DNA of 18,862 nt from positions 1 through 18,862 of the forward strand of contig JAEYXQ010000151.1 of NCBI GenBank assembly GCA_023431205.1, given 5' to 3'. Source of the stretch: Pseudomonadota bacterium. GTDB lineage: Bacteria; Pseudomonadota; Alphaproteobacteria; Rhizobiales; Devosiaceae. The position numbers and the translations under genes are program-made. Below the pieces are notes generated by a model, which was not told where the DNA came from, made no database searches, and saw nothing but the letters and a program-made list of their open reading frames with translations. This document shows positions 13,336 to 18,862 of this stretch, one piece after another (within the stretch, counting starts at the first letter, position 1; every line of letters starts with the position of its first letter).

Positions 13336-13373
13336 TGTCACCTCGGCCCTGAGCCGGGGCCCATCTCGAGATG
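13336..13373. repeat. REP-like element, diverged relative of the one at 12286
   Basis: TGTCACCTCGGC, CCTGA loop, GCCGGGGCCCATCTCGAG. The layout (GTCAC/T, hairpin, CCAT-C-T-GAGAT) matches the element at 12286-12318, about 1 kb away. It sits in the convergent gap between the EamA and DUF2147 genes, where a hairpin could end both transcripts. Confidence 0.6.
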
Positions 13374-13414
13374 CCGCCACCGGTGATGTGTGGCACCCAC
13401 CTCAAACCCCGCCG

Positions 13415-13804
13415 CTACTCCGCGTACCGGTACATCTGGTAGGTCTTGCACACCACCAGCAGCACACAGCCCTTCAGCGTGATCTGGTCCTCGCTGACCT
13501 GCGTGATCGTGCCCTCCGCCCGGTGACCATAAAGGTTCAGCGTCCCCTTCCAGAGACCAGGGCCGATCTGCGGGGCATGGTCGATGACCATGGTGTTCAT
13601 GTAGGGCAGGTTCTCGGCATTGTCGGCGCCATTGCCGAGCCAGATCAGCTCGCCGCACAATTGCGTGCCGTCGCCGCACATGGTGACGTCATAGCGGGAG
13701 TCGCGCATCTCGATCTCCCACACGCCCACCGGCGACGCCATGGCCGGCACCGCAACGCTCATGCCCAGCACCAGCGCCAACGCCATTCGCATCAACTTCT
13801 TCAT
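13415..13804 (-). CDS. secreted DUF2147-family protein
   Basis: A 129-aa protein with a signal peptide (residues 1-23, ending VPAMA) followed by a small beta-rich domain starting SPVGVWEIEMRDSRYDVTMCGDG. The G-x-W opening, the C-G-D/N...LCGELIWL stretch and the final ITLKGCVLLVVCKTYQMYRY fit DUF2147 (lipocalin-like fold, function unknown). Four cysteines could make two disulfides in the periplasm. The ATG at 13804 has a strong GGAGG site; a GTG two codons upstream is less likely. A direct repeat GTTCAGC-N4-GTTCAGC lies 41 bp upstream, a regulatory motif shared with the SH3/crystallin genes. Confidence 0.88.
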   Translation of the reverse strand: MKKLMRMALALVLGMSVAVPAMASPVGVWEIEMRDSRYDVTMCGDGTQLCGELIWLGNGADNAENLPYMNTMVIDHAPQIGPGLWKGTLNLYGHRAEGTITQVSEDQITLKGCVLLVVCKTYQMYRYAE

Positions 13805-13844
13805 CAACACCTCCGAAACTTCGATCCCATCGTCTCCGCTCCAA

Positions 13845-13862
13845 GCTGAACTGCGGCTGAAC
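13845..13862 (-). promoter_or_regulatory. GTTCAG direct repeat, 11-bp period (upstream of the DUF2147 gene)
   Basis: On the reverse strand, GTTCAGC-CGCA-GTTCAGC: two identical 7-mers starting 11 bp apart, the spacing expected for tandem binding by an OmpR/PhoB-class response regulator. The same motif and spacing recur at 15151 and 15893. Confidence 0.6.
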
Positions 13863-13899
13863 GGTTCCCGTCATGGCAGCGTCACATCGGCTCCATAGG

Positions 13900-14038
13900 G
13901 TGAGTTTGTTCCGCTCATCCCCTGTTGCGGAACCCGGCCCGCGCCTCAGCAACGGGCCGCAGGGAGTACCGTGCCCCGCAAGCGGTCTCCTTCGACCCCC
14001 AAGGCCACTCGCCGTCCGTCTTGGACGGCTTCTTTTTG
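13900..14038 (+). ncRNA. candidate structured RNA with C-rich loops upstream of tdk
   Basis: Four consecutive hairpins: GTTCCGC/GCGGAAC (13908-13933), CGGCCCG/CGGGCCG (13935-13959), GGAG-T-ACCG/CGGTCTCC (13963-13990) and a terminator (14011-14029). The loops TCATCCCCTGTT, CGCCTCAGCAA and TGCCCCGCAAG expose C-rich segments that could pair with Shine-Dalgarno sequences. No protein-like ORF is present. The 5' end is only estimated; a CCATAG -10-like element lies just upstream, but no convincing -35 is seen. It could be a free small RNA or a terminating leader of tdk, which starts 100 bp downstream. The rest of the 13805-14138 gap shows nothing else except the GTTCAG repeat. Confidence 0.48.
14011..14038 (+). 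terminator. terminator of the candidate RNA upstream of tdk
   Basis: Perfect 7-bp stem GCCGTCC / GGACGGC with loop GTCTT, followed by TTCTTTTTG. Confidence 0.85.
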
Positions 14039-14138
14039 TCTCCTTGCGCCCACCGCGTCTTTTTTGTGGACCATCCTCTTTCCCGCTCGCGCCCGGCGCG
14101 GCTCTCCGCCACAACGGTCGCAACGACGGAGGCCGGCG

Positions 14139-14732
14139 GTGGCCAAGCTCTACTTTTCCTACGCGGCGATGAATGCGGGCAAGTCCACGCTCCTGCTCCA
14201 GGCCGCCTACAACTACCGCGAGCGCGGCATGCGCCCGCTGCTCTACACCTCCGCCCTCTATGTCGACGGCGGCCAGGGCCTAATCTCCTCCCGCATCGGC
14301 ATCTCCGAGCCCGCCGAACTCTACGCCGGCGATACCGACATCTATGTTTCGGTCCGCGAGCACATCGACGTCGCCAAGGTGGATTGCGTCCTCGTCGACG
14401 AAGCGCAGTTCCTCACCGCCGATCAGGTCTGGCAGCTCGCCCGCGTCGCCGACCGCCTCAACGTGCCGGTAATGTGCTTCGGGCTGCGCACCGATTTCCA
14501 GGGCCAGCTCTTTCCCGGTTCGCGCGAACTGCTTGCGATCGCCGACTCGCTGCGCGAAATTCGCACCATCTGCGAGTGCGGGGCCAAGGCTACGATGGTG
14601 GTTCGTCAGGACAGCACCGGCCGGGTGCTCACCGAGGGCGACCAGGTCGCGATCGAAAAATCCGTCTACGTCTCCCTCTGCCGCAGGCACTGGGAAGAAG
14701 CGGTGGGCCGCTGGCCCGTGAAGGGCCCCTGA
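14139..14732 (+). CDS. tdk: Thymidine kinase
   Basis: A 197-aa cytosolic type II thymidine kinase that phosphorylates thymidine with ATP in the salvage pathway. Features: MAKLYFSYAAMNAGKST with the P-loop MNAGKST (11-17), CVLVDEAQFL (83-92) with catalytic Glu88, the lasso/thymidine-binding region CFGLRTDFQGQLFPGSREL (113-131), and zinc ligands Cys145, Cys147, Cys181 and His184 (ICECG and CRRH). The start is GTG, chosen because it gives the exact family N-terminus and follows CGGAGG at 14127-14132 with 6-base spacing; upstream in-frame sequence is non-coding. Its stop is 2 bp before the thioesterase gene, so the two are co-transcribed and probably translationally coupled. Confidence 0.96.
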   Translation: MAKLYFSYAAMNAGKSTLLLQAAYNYRERGMRPLLYTSALYVDGGQGLISSRIGISEPAELYAGDTDIYVSVREHIDVAKVDCVLVDEAQFLTADQVWQLARVADRLNVPVMCFGLRTDFQGQLFPGSRELLAIADSLREIRTICECGAKATMVVRQDSTGRVLTEGDQVAIEKSVYVSLCRRHWEEAVGRWPVKGP

Positions 14733-14734
14733 CC

Positions 14735-15142
14735 ATGGAAAATGCCAGCTCCGAACCCACCGGCACCCTGACCATCCGCACCCTCGCCATGCCGGCCGAC
14801 ACCAACCCTGCCGGCGACATCTTCGGCGGCTGGGTGATGAGCCAGATGGACATCGCCGGCGCTATCGCGGCCGTCGAACGGGTCCAGGGCCGTGTCGTCA
14901 CCGTCGCGGTGGAAGCCATGACCTTCATCGCCCCGGTCAAGGTCGGCGATATCCTCTGCGTCTACACCGACATCGAGCGCATCGGCACCACATCGGTCAC
15001 TGTCGCCATCGAAGCCTGGGTCCGCCGCGGCCGCCTCCATGATCGCGTCAAGGTCACCGAAGCCCGTTACGTCTACGTCGCTCTCGACGACCAGGGCCGC
15101 AAGCGGGCGATCAACTCTGGAAACGCCCCGACAACGGCTTGA
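14735..15142 (+). CDS. YciA-like acyl-CoA thioesterase (hotdog fold)
   Basis: A 135-aa single hotdog-domain protein. The helix motif NPAGDIFGGWVMSQMDIAGAIAA (24-46) is the classic YciA/ACOT catalytic region, with Asn24 and Asp28 as likely active-site residues. VEAMTFIAPVKVGDILCVYTDIERIGTTS (59-87) gives the following strands. Family enzymes hydrolyse short to long acyl-CoAs to CoA and free acid in the cytosol as hexamers. The start lies 2 bp after the tdk stop, within the end of that gene's translation zone. The functional connection with thymidine kinase is not obvious; the pairing may simply be an operon of convenience. Confidence 0.93.
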   Translation: MENASSEPTGTLTIRTLAMPADTNPAGDIFGGWVMSQMDIAGAIAAVERVQGRVVTVAVEAMTFIAPVKVGDILCVYTDIERIGTTSVTVAIEAWVRRGRLHDRVKVTEARYVYVALDDQGRKRAINSGNAPTTA

Positions 15143-15150
15143 ACGCTTCC

Positions 15151-15168
15151 GTTCAGGCAGCGTTCAGC
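15151..15168 (+). promoter_or_regulatory. GTTCAG direct repeat, 11-bp period (upstream of SH3/crystallin gene 1)
   Basis: GTTCAGGCAGCGTTCAGC: GTTCAG at 15151 and again at 15162. The same unit and spacing occur before the DUF2147 gene and after this gene. It lies 54 bp before the start codon, near a typical activator position. Confidence 0.62.
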
Positions 15169-15221
15169 TGCGATGTGTTGTAACAGGTCGAAGGCTCACG
15201 TGGCCGTTTCGGAGTAAGTCT

Positions 15222-15878
15222 ATGAAGAAGTTCCGCCTGGGCGTTGTCGCCCTTTTGACGCTGGTGGCCAGCACCACCGCGGCCTTCGCCGTACCCGGCA
15301 TCATCAAGTCCGACACTCCCCTCCTTGCCGGCCCGAGCATGGACTCTGCCGTCATCGGCACCTTGGCGGCCAACCAGCCGGTGGAGGTGGGTCAGTGTGG
15401 CGGCGGGCTTTGCCCGGTCAGCGCCAACGGCCAGTCCGGCTGGGTCTCGGACCGGAACATCGCCTTCAGCCGGCGACAGGCACCACAGCCTCAACCGCAA
15501 CCGCAGCCACAGCCTCAACCACAGCCGGCCCCGTGGCCGCAGCCCCAGCCCTGGCCTCAGCCGCAACCCTGGCCCGAGCCCCAACCCTGGCCGCAGCCGC
15601 AGCCGCAGCCGCAGCCGCCCGTCTGGGAGGATGCCGGCGCCTGCTTCTACAGCCAGCGCAATCTCGGCGGCTCCAGCTTCTGCCTCGAAGAAGGTGAGAG
15701 CTTCGCTCGCCTCCGCAACTGGGATGAGCGCATCCGCTCCGTCGAGGTATTCGGTGGCGCCAGGGTCGACCTGTGCAGCGAACGCAATTTCCGCGGCGCC
15801 TGCGTCACCCTGCGCTCCAGCGCCTCGCGCCTGCCGCCGCAGCTCGACCGCCAGGTCACCTCTGTCGAGGTCTACTAG
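15222..15878 (+). CDS. secreted SH3b + Pro/Gln repeat + beta/gamma-crystallin-like protein (paralogue 1)
   Basis: A 218-aa protein. Residues 1-23 are a signal peptide (MKKFRLGVVALLTLVASTTA, then AFA). Residues 24-82 form a bacterial SH3 domain (LLAGPSMDSAVIGTLAANQPVEVGQC, ending GWVSDRNI). Residues 88-133 are a low-complexity PQPQPW linker. Residues 139-218 are a beta/gamma-crystallin-like double Greek key: CFYSQRNLGGSSFCLEEGE and LCSERNFRGACVTL, ending QVTSVEVY. Cysteine pairs suggest disulfides in the periplasm. The known crystallin calcium motif (N/D-N/D-x-x-S/T-S) appears only as degenerate DERIRS and DRQVTS. The start has GGAG at 15211-15214. SH3b domains often bind peptidoglycan, so an envelope role is inferred. 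Confidence 0.88.
   Translation: MKKFRLGVVALLTLVASTTAAFAVPGIIKSDTPLLAGPSMDSAVIGTLAANQPVEVGQCGGGLCPVSANGQSGWVSDRNIAFSRRQAPQPQPQPQPQPQPQPAPWPQPQPWPQPQPWPEPQPWPQPQPQPQPPVWEDAGACFYSQRNLGGSSFCLEEGESFARLRNWDERIRSVEVFGGARVDLCSERNFRGACVTLRSSASRLPPQLDRQVTSVEVY
15478..15618 (+). repeat. CAGCCN-rich in-gene tandem repeat encoding PQ/PW linker
   Basis: Short units such as CAGCCTCAACCG and CCCTGGCCGCAGCC repeat within the SH3/crystallin gene and encode the Pro/Gln/Trp linker. The units vary, so it is a degenerate microsatellite-like tract rather than a perfect repeat. It is prone to length change in frame. Confidence 0.8.
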
Positions 15879-15892
15879 TCGACCCCCTGACC

Positions 15893-15909
15893 ATTCAGGT
15901 GCCGTTCAG
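15893..15909 (+). promoter_or_regulatory. RTTCAG direct repeat, 11-bp period (upstream of SH3/crystallin gene 2)
   Basis: ATTCAG at 15893 and GTTCAG at 15904, again exactly 11 bp apart. It lies 15 bp after the stop of the first SH3/crystallin gene and 184 bp before the second, implying a long leader there. Confidence 0.55.
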
Positions 15910-15960
15910 TTTCGAACTGGCACCTGATGTCCAGCAACACCCGGTCTGCATGACTTGTTG

Positions 15961-16063
15961 TTGCTCTCGCCCCAGGAGCCGGAACCCTTTTTCGGGCCGC
16001 TCCGTTTCTGGGGCAACTCGAAACCATGCTGTCGGTCGAACAGCGTCACCCCGATGAGCGGGG
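15961..16063 (+). other. structured leader of the second SH3/crystallin gene
   Basis: Two hairpins: an extended stem built from CCCCA, GGAG, CGG and CCC on the left pairing with GGG, CCG, CTCC and TGGGG on the right (15970-16013, loop TTTTTC), and a short CCCCG-ATGAG-CGGGG stem (16049-16063). They lie between the GTTCAG repeat and the start codon. Neither has a following T-tract. They could stabilise or regulate the mRNA, or be a dispersed palindromic element; the sequence does not decide. Confidence 0.35.
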
Positions 16064-16092
16064 CCGCCCGGCAGCCCAGGAGCACAAGAAAA

Positions 16093-16749
16093 ATGAACCG
16101 CCACACTCGCAAGATGCTGCTGAACCTGGCCACTGCAACCGCTGTGGCGGCAACAGCCGTCGTCGTCTTTCTGCCCGCCGCGCAGGCCGCGCCCGGCACC
16201 ATCACCAGCAACGTCAACGTGCGCTCCGGTCCGGGCACCGACTACCAGGTCGTCGATACCGTCCGCCGCGGCACCCAGGTTGATGTTCAGCAGTGCCAGG
16301 GCTCCTGGTGCTACATCGTCAAGTCCGGTCCGGACGGCTGGGTGTCGGCAAACTACCTGAGCGCCGGCGGCAATCCGGTGAACCCGTCCCAGCCCGGCCT
16401 CTCCTTCGGCATCCAGGTCCCGGGCGGCCCCTCGATCAACTTCGGCGTCGGTCAGCCCCAGCCCCAGCCGCCGCGTCCCGGCCCCGCTCCTGCTCCCGTG
16501 CCGACCTTCGGCGAAGCCTGCTTCTACGACCGCACCAATTTCCGCGGCGGCAGCTTCTGCCTCGAGCAGGGCGAGAGCATCCGCAATCTCGGTGACTGGC
16601 GCGACCGCATCTCCTCGCTCGACAACGCCGATGGCCTGTCGGTGCAGGTCTGCTCGGAGACCAATTTCCGCAACTGCCGCACCTACACCACCAGCGCTCG
16701 CAACCTTGGCGACTTCGACGACTACATCGCTTCGATCCGCATCCGCTGA
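16093..16749 (+). CDS. secreted SH3b + beta/gamma-crystallin-like protein (paralogue 2)
   Basis: A 218-aa protein with the same layout as its upstream neighbour. A signal peptide (1-32, ending LPAAQAA) is followed by a well-conserved SH3b domain (33-91; SNVNVRSGPGTDYQVVDTV, then WCYIVKSGPDGWVSANYL), a Pro-rich linker (about 95-137) and a crystallin-like domain (139-218) with CFYDRTNFRGGSFCLEQGE and VCSETNFRNCRTYTT. The N-V-R-S-G-P motif is the standard SH3b signature. Calcium-site positions read RDRISS and DDYIAS, close to but not matching the consensus. AGGAG at 16078-16082 precedes the start; Met8 is a possible alternative. A strong terminator follows. Confidence 0.88.
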   Translation: MNRHTRKMLLNLATATAVAATAVVVFLPAAQAAPGTITSNVNVRSGPGTDYQVVDTVRRGTQVDVQQCQGSWCYIVKSGPDGWVSANYLSAGGNPVNPSQPGLSFGIQVPGGPSINFGVGQPQPQPPRPGPAPAPVPTFGEACFYDRTNFRGGSFCLEQGESIRNLGDWRDRISSLDNADGLSVQVCSETNFRNCRTYTTSARNLGDFDDYIASIRIR

Positions 16750-16775
16750 GCCGCTGCACATCGCTGGTCACATCG

Positions 16776-16804
16776 AAAAAGGCGCCCGCACCGGCGCCTT
16801 TTTT
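16776..16804 (+). terminator. rho-independent terminator after SH3/crystallin gene 2
   Basis: AAAAA-GGCGCC, loop CGCACC, GGCGCC-TTTTTT. The A/T flanks make it symmetrical. Confidence 0.92.
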
Positions 16805-16863
16805 GCCTTCCCCGCGACCCCTTGCTCGCGATAGTCTGCGCTGGTTCGACTTCGAGGGTCCGC

Positions 16864-17436
16864 ATGTTCGCTCTTCGCCGCCTTGCCGCTGTCTTTCTTG
16901 CTCTCGCCAGCCTTGCCGCGCCTGCGCTTGCCGCTTCCGAGTCCGGCAGCCATGGCTGGAGCACCGCCAACCTCACCCTGCGCGACGGCCCCGGACCGGT
17001 CTACGCGGTCACCGGCGAAATCCCGGCCGACACCGCCATCAAGATCCTGCGCTGCCAGCGCCTGTGGTGCGTGGTCGATGGCCCCGGGGGTCGCGGCTGG
17101 GCCAGCAAGGATCACGTCTCCTTCGGGAACACGTCCACCCCCTGGCCGGGCGGCGTCAACCCCGACTACGCCTATGGCGAGGGCGGCACCGTCTGCTTCT
17201 ACACCGGCACCAACTACACCGGCTCACGCCTCTGCGCCGGCGGCGGCCAGGTCTTCCCCGACCTTGCCCTGCGCGGCCTCGACAACGTCTTTGCCTCGGT
17301 GGAAGTGATTGGCCGCGCCTCCGCTGCCGCCTGTCGCGACCGTTTCTTCCAGAGCTATTGCGAACGCATCGTGGCGTCCCAGCCGGTGCTGGACCGGTAT
17401 CTCGCCCGCAACCTGTCCTCCATCCGCGTCTACTGA
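16864..17436 (+). CDS. secreted SH3b + crystallin-like protein, divergent (paralogue 3)
   Basis: A 190-aa protein. The signal peptide is residues 1-23 (MFALRRLAAVFLALASLAAP, then ALA). The SH3b domain (about 30-87) has NLTLRDGPGPVYAVTGEIPADTAIKILRC and GGRGWASKDHV. A short linker without the PQ repeat leads to a crystallin-like domain (109-190): CFYTGTNYTGSRLCAGGGQ, then a more diverged second half with extra cysteines (CRDRFFQSYC), ending NLSSIRVY. It has GAGGG at 16854-16858. A terminator separates it from paralogue 2 and it lacks the GTTCAG repeat, so it is separately controlled. Confidence 0.86.
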   Translation: MFALRRLAAVFLALASLAAPALAASESGSHGWSTANLTLRDGPGPVYAVTGEIPADTAIKILRCQRLWCVVDGPGGRGWASKDHVSFGNTSTPWPGGVNPDYAYGEGGTVCFYTGTNYTGSRLCAGGGQVFPDLALRGLDNVFASVEVIGRASAAACRDRFFQSYCERIVASQPVLDRYLARNLSSIRVY

Positions 17437-17440
17437 AGCG

Positions 17441-17460
17441 GGTGAGGCCAGGGCCTCACC
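17441..17460. other. perfect hairpin between convergent genes
   Basis: GGTGAGGCC-AG-GGCCTCACC, a 9-bp stem that overlaps the stop codon of the reverse-strand DoxX-like gene. There is no T-tract on either side. Its position suggests a two-way transcript-end structure. Confidence 0.5.
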
Positions 17461-17827
17461 GCACCAGCGGGAACACGCGCCGCACGCGCTCCTCGCGCAG
17501 CCACAGCGCCACCCACACGGCAATGCCGACATAGATGCTGAACAGCGTGTGGCTGAACAGCGGATTGTCCACCCTGAGATTGGCGGCCAGCGAGCCGCCA
17601 AGCAGCCCCGTGGTGAGCACCGCGCCCAGCAGCGCCGTCTGCGGGACGAGGAACAGCACCATGCAGCCGAGCTCGATCAGCCCGATCAGCAGCAGGTACT
17701 TGACCGGCCAGCCCACCACCTCCATCGGCTCCAGGGCAATGTCCATGGCCAGAAGCTTCGGCGCCGCCGAGGCTCCCACCAGAAACAGCGCCACCAGCAC
17801 GCTCAATACCCAACCTGCGATCTTCAT
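17456..17827 (-). CDS. DoxX-like small membrane protein
   Basis: A 123-aa integral membrane protein with four hydrophobic segments: about 4-22, 43-63, 63-82 and 95-112. The pattern MKIAGWVLSVLVALFLVGASAAPKLL, then YLLLIGLIELGCMVLFLVPQTALLGAVLTTGLLGG and HTLFSIYVGIAVWVALWLRE, fits DoxX_2-type proteins, whose function is mostly unknown and sometimes linked to quinones or redox complexes. The ATG has GGGAGA 8 bases upstream. It lies downstream of the DUF1003 gene on the same strand with a 76-bp gap, so co-transcription is possible. Confidence 0.88.
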   Translation of the reverse strand: MKIAGWVLSVLVALFLVGASAAPKLLAMDIALEPMEVVGWPVKYLLLIGLIELGCMVLFLVPQTALLGAVLTTGLLGGSLAANLRVDNPLFSHTLFSIYVGIAVWVALWLREERVRRVFPLVR

Positions 17828-17903
17828 GTCGTTCTCCCAGGCAGCCCCACGCCGCCGATACCACGGCGACGAACCCCGCCCGCAGATTTCGACACCTTAC
17901 CCC

Positions 17904-18464
17904 TTAGCTGCCCCGATTTTCCGTCACCTTGGTTTCCGCATCGGCGAGCTGGTGCATCACCTCGGCCGGATCGACCTCCTGCTTGAGTTCCTCGATCTCC
18001 GGATCGGGCTCCGTCCGGACGCCCAGCTTCTCGGCAATGGCATCCACCAGCGTCAGCAGCCGGGTCGTCTCGTGCTCGTTGAGCAGGCTGATCTGCAGGT
18101 CGAGGTCGGCGCGCAGGTCATCCTGCGCCGCCATGCGGTTCTGGTTGATCAGCACGAATGTCGACAGGAAGATCGCTTCCACCGAAGCCGCCATCGCCAG
18201 CACCACCAGCGAGGGGTCCCAGGCCGGCAGGATCGGCACCAGCCCGGTGTTGATCAGGATCCAGCCGCCGAACAGCGCCAGGTGGATATAGACGAACACC
18301 ATGCTGCCGGCGAACTTGCTGATGGCGCCCGCCACCCGGCTCTCGAGCGAGGCCGCCCGTTCGCGCTCATGCCGGTCCTCCAGAATGCCCTGGATGTTGC
18401 GCGAGAGCGTCCGGTTCGCCTCCCCCGGTCCGCTCACATCCGCCACCTGCTTGGGTTCAGCCAT
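17904..18464 (-). CDS. DUF1003 membrane protein
   Basis: A 186-aa protein. A basic cytoplasmic N-terminus (RHERERAASLESRVAGAISKFAGSM, 31-55) precedes two transmembrane helices (about 54-74 and 84-106) joined by the conserved INTGLVPILPAWDPSL loop. The stretch EAIFLSTFVLINQNRMAAQDDLRADLDLQISLLNEHETTRLL is the DUF1003 signature and begins a long cytoplasmic coiled coil. The tail is acidic. The function is unknown. I chose the ATG at 18464 because of the strong CAGGAGG site 6 bases upstream and the family N-terminus; an in-frame extension to 18542 is unsupported. Confidence 0.92.
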   Translation of the reverse strand: MAEPKQVADVSGPGEANRTLSRNIQGILEDRHERERAASLESRVAGAISKFAGSMVFVYIHLALFGGWILINTGLVPILPAWDPSLVVLAMAASVEAIFLSTFVLINQNRMAAQDDLRADLDLQISLLNEHETTRLLTLVDAIAEKLGVRTEPDPEIEELKQEVDPAEVMHQLADAETKVTENRGS

Positions 18465-18623
18465 GATCGCCTCCTGCCGCCCCACAACGGCAGCCCGGAC
18501 CTTTCGTTGCCGGACCCAGCGACCCACCCAAACAAGTGGCAACTTCCCGGCGCGCTCGGACTATCGGTGCACTGCGGAAGGCGAGGGACTGTCCTTCCGC
18601 CGGCACCAGGGGAGAAAACCAAC

Positions 18624-18862
18624 ATGCCATCCGTGTCACATCTGTTCTTTCGCGCCGGCATCCTGTTTCTGCTGGTCGGCATCGGCCTCGGCCTCGCCAT
18701 GTCGATCACCCAGGTCCATGACGTTGTCGGCGCCCACGCGCACATCAACCTGCTCGGCTGGGTCACCAGCGCCCTGTTTGGCGGCTACTACGCCCTGAAC
18801 CCGGCCAAGGCAGAAGGCCTGCTGCCGCGCATCCATTTCTGGCTCTACACCGCCGGCGTCGT
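18624..18862 (+). CDS. heme-copper oxidase subunit I-like small membrane protein, N-terminal part
   Basis: The gene is cut by the window end; 79 codons are visible. The protein begins MPSVSHLFFRAGILFLLVGI, a transmembrane helix, followed by VGAHAHINLLGWVTSALFGGYYAL. The HAHxNLLGW motif (His38, His40) is typical of short proteins related to cytochrome oxidase subunit I (cbb3/NorB-like), where the histidine may bind heme. A second helix and the opening of a third (IHFWLYTAGV) are seen. GGGGAG at 18609-18614 is the ribosome binding site. It diverges from the DUF1003 gene across a 159-bp gap in which I see no clear motif. Confidence 0.82.
   Translation, partial: MPSVSHLFFRAGILFLLVGIGLGLAMSITQVHDVVGAHAHINLLGWVTSALFGGYYALNPAKAEGLLPRIHFWLYTAGV

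Noticed and set aside
11449..13386. 645-codon plus-strand open frame
   Set aside because: It runs through the PLP-enzyme and EamA genes in another frame, is extremely rich in Arg/Pro/His, and has no recognisable domain; it is a high-GC shadow.
13871..13880. TCATGGCAGC resembling the GCATGGC box, upstream of the candidate RNA before tdk
   Set aside because: No -35/-10 pair occurs at the fixed distances seen in the array (26 bp, then a 16-bp spacer), so the match is probably chance.
13873..14172. 99-codon frame upstream of tdk
   Set aside because: It passes through four hairpins and a terminator, and has no ribosome binding site or family similarity; better explained as a structured RNA region.

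Overview
The window is about 66% GC, gene-dense and bacterial. Its gene content and protein sequences point to an alphaproteobacterium of the Hyphomicrobiales, possibly a Devosia-like soil or water organism (inference; there is no rRNA to confirm it). Key indicators are the trxB-lsrB/vtlR gene pair, a rhizobial-type class I aminotransferase and CCUCCUCCC-motif small RNAs. I see no insertion sequence, prophage, CRISPR array, tRNA or rRNA.

Layout. (1) 1-2000: a partial SnoaL-like gene diverges from a TetR regulator across two perfect copies of the palindrome CTAGAAC-N3-GTTCTAG; a secreted PQQ-type sugar dehydrogenase converges on the TetR gene with overlapping stop codons. (2) 2090-5485: greA with a hairpin terminator, then trxB, a LysR regulator of the LsrB/VtlR type that has no cysteine, and a HAD hydrolase. 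(3) 5486-6423: a 940-bp stretch without protein genes that holds four tandem small-RNA units. Each has its own promoter and terminator. Three carry CCTCCTCCC anti-Shine-Dalgarno motifs of the cuckoo/alpha-r14/CcsR type. All four share an upstream box GCATGGC starting exactly 26 bp before the -35 element and a 16-bp promoter spacer. (4) 6424-9623: a reverse-strand aminotransferase and a LacI regulator, three TTGAACCGGTTCAA-like operators, a consensus-like promoter driving an unannotated 59-aa ORF, and a small two-helix membrane protein. (5) 9754-13303: a CBS-pair protein, a periplasmic LTxxQ protein, a cysteine-desulfurase-like PLP enzyme without the usual catalytic cysteine motif, and an EamA exporter. 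(6) 13415-17436: a secreted DUF2147 protein, a second candidate structured RNA, tdk and an acyl-CoA thioesterase, then three consecutive secreted proteins built from an SH3-like domain and a beta/gamma-crystallin-like domain. (7) 17456-18862: a DoxX-like protein, a DUF1003 protein and the start of a heme-copper-oxidase-like membrane protein.

How it fits together. Two regulatory layers stand out. The sRNA array lies 0.9 kb downstream of the LsrB/VtlR-type gene, a regulator family known to activate small RNAs, and the shared upstream box has a LysR-like CAT-N7-ATG (T-N11-A) dyad; control of the array by this regulator is an inference. Separately, direct repeats of GTTCAG spaced 11 bp apart precede the DUF2147 gene and the first two SH3/crystallin genes, suggesting one OmpR/PhoB-class regulator for a set of envelope proteins. 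Short palindromic REP-like elements of several families occupy at least six gaps between genes.
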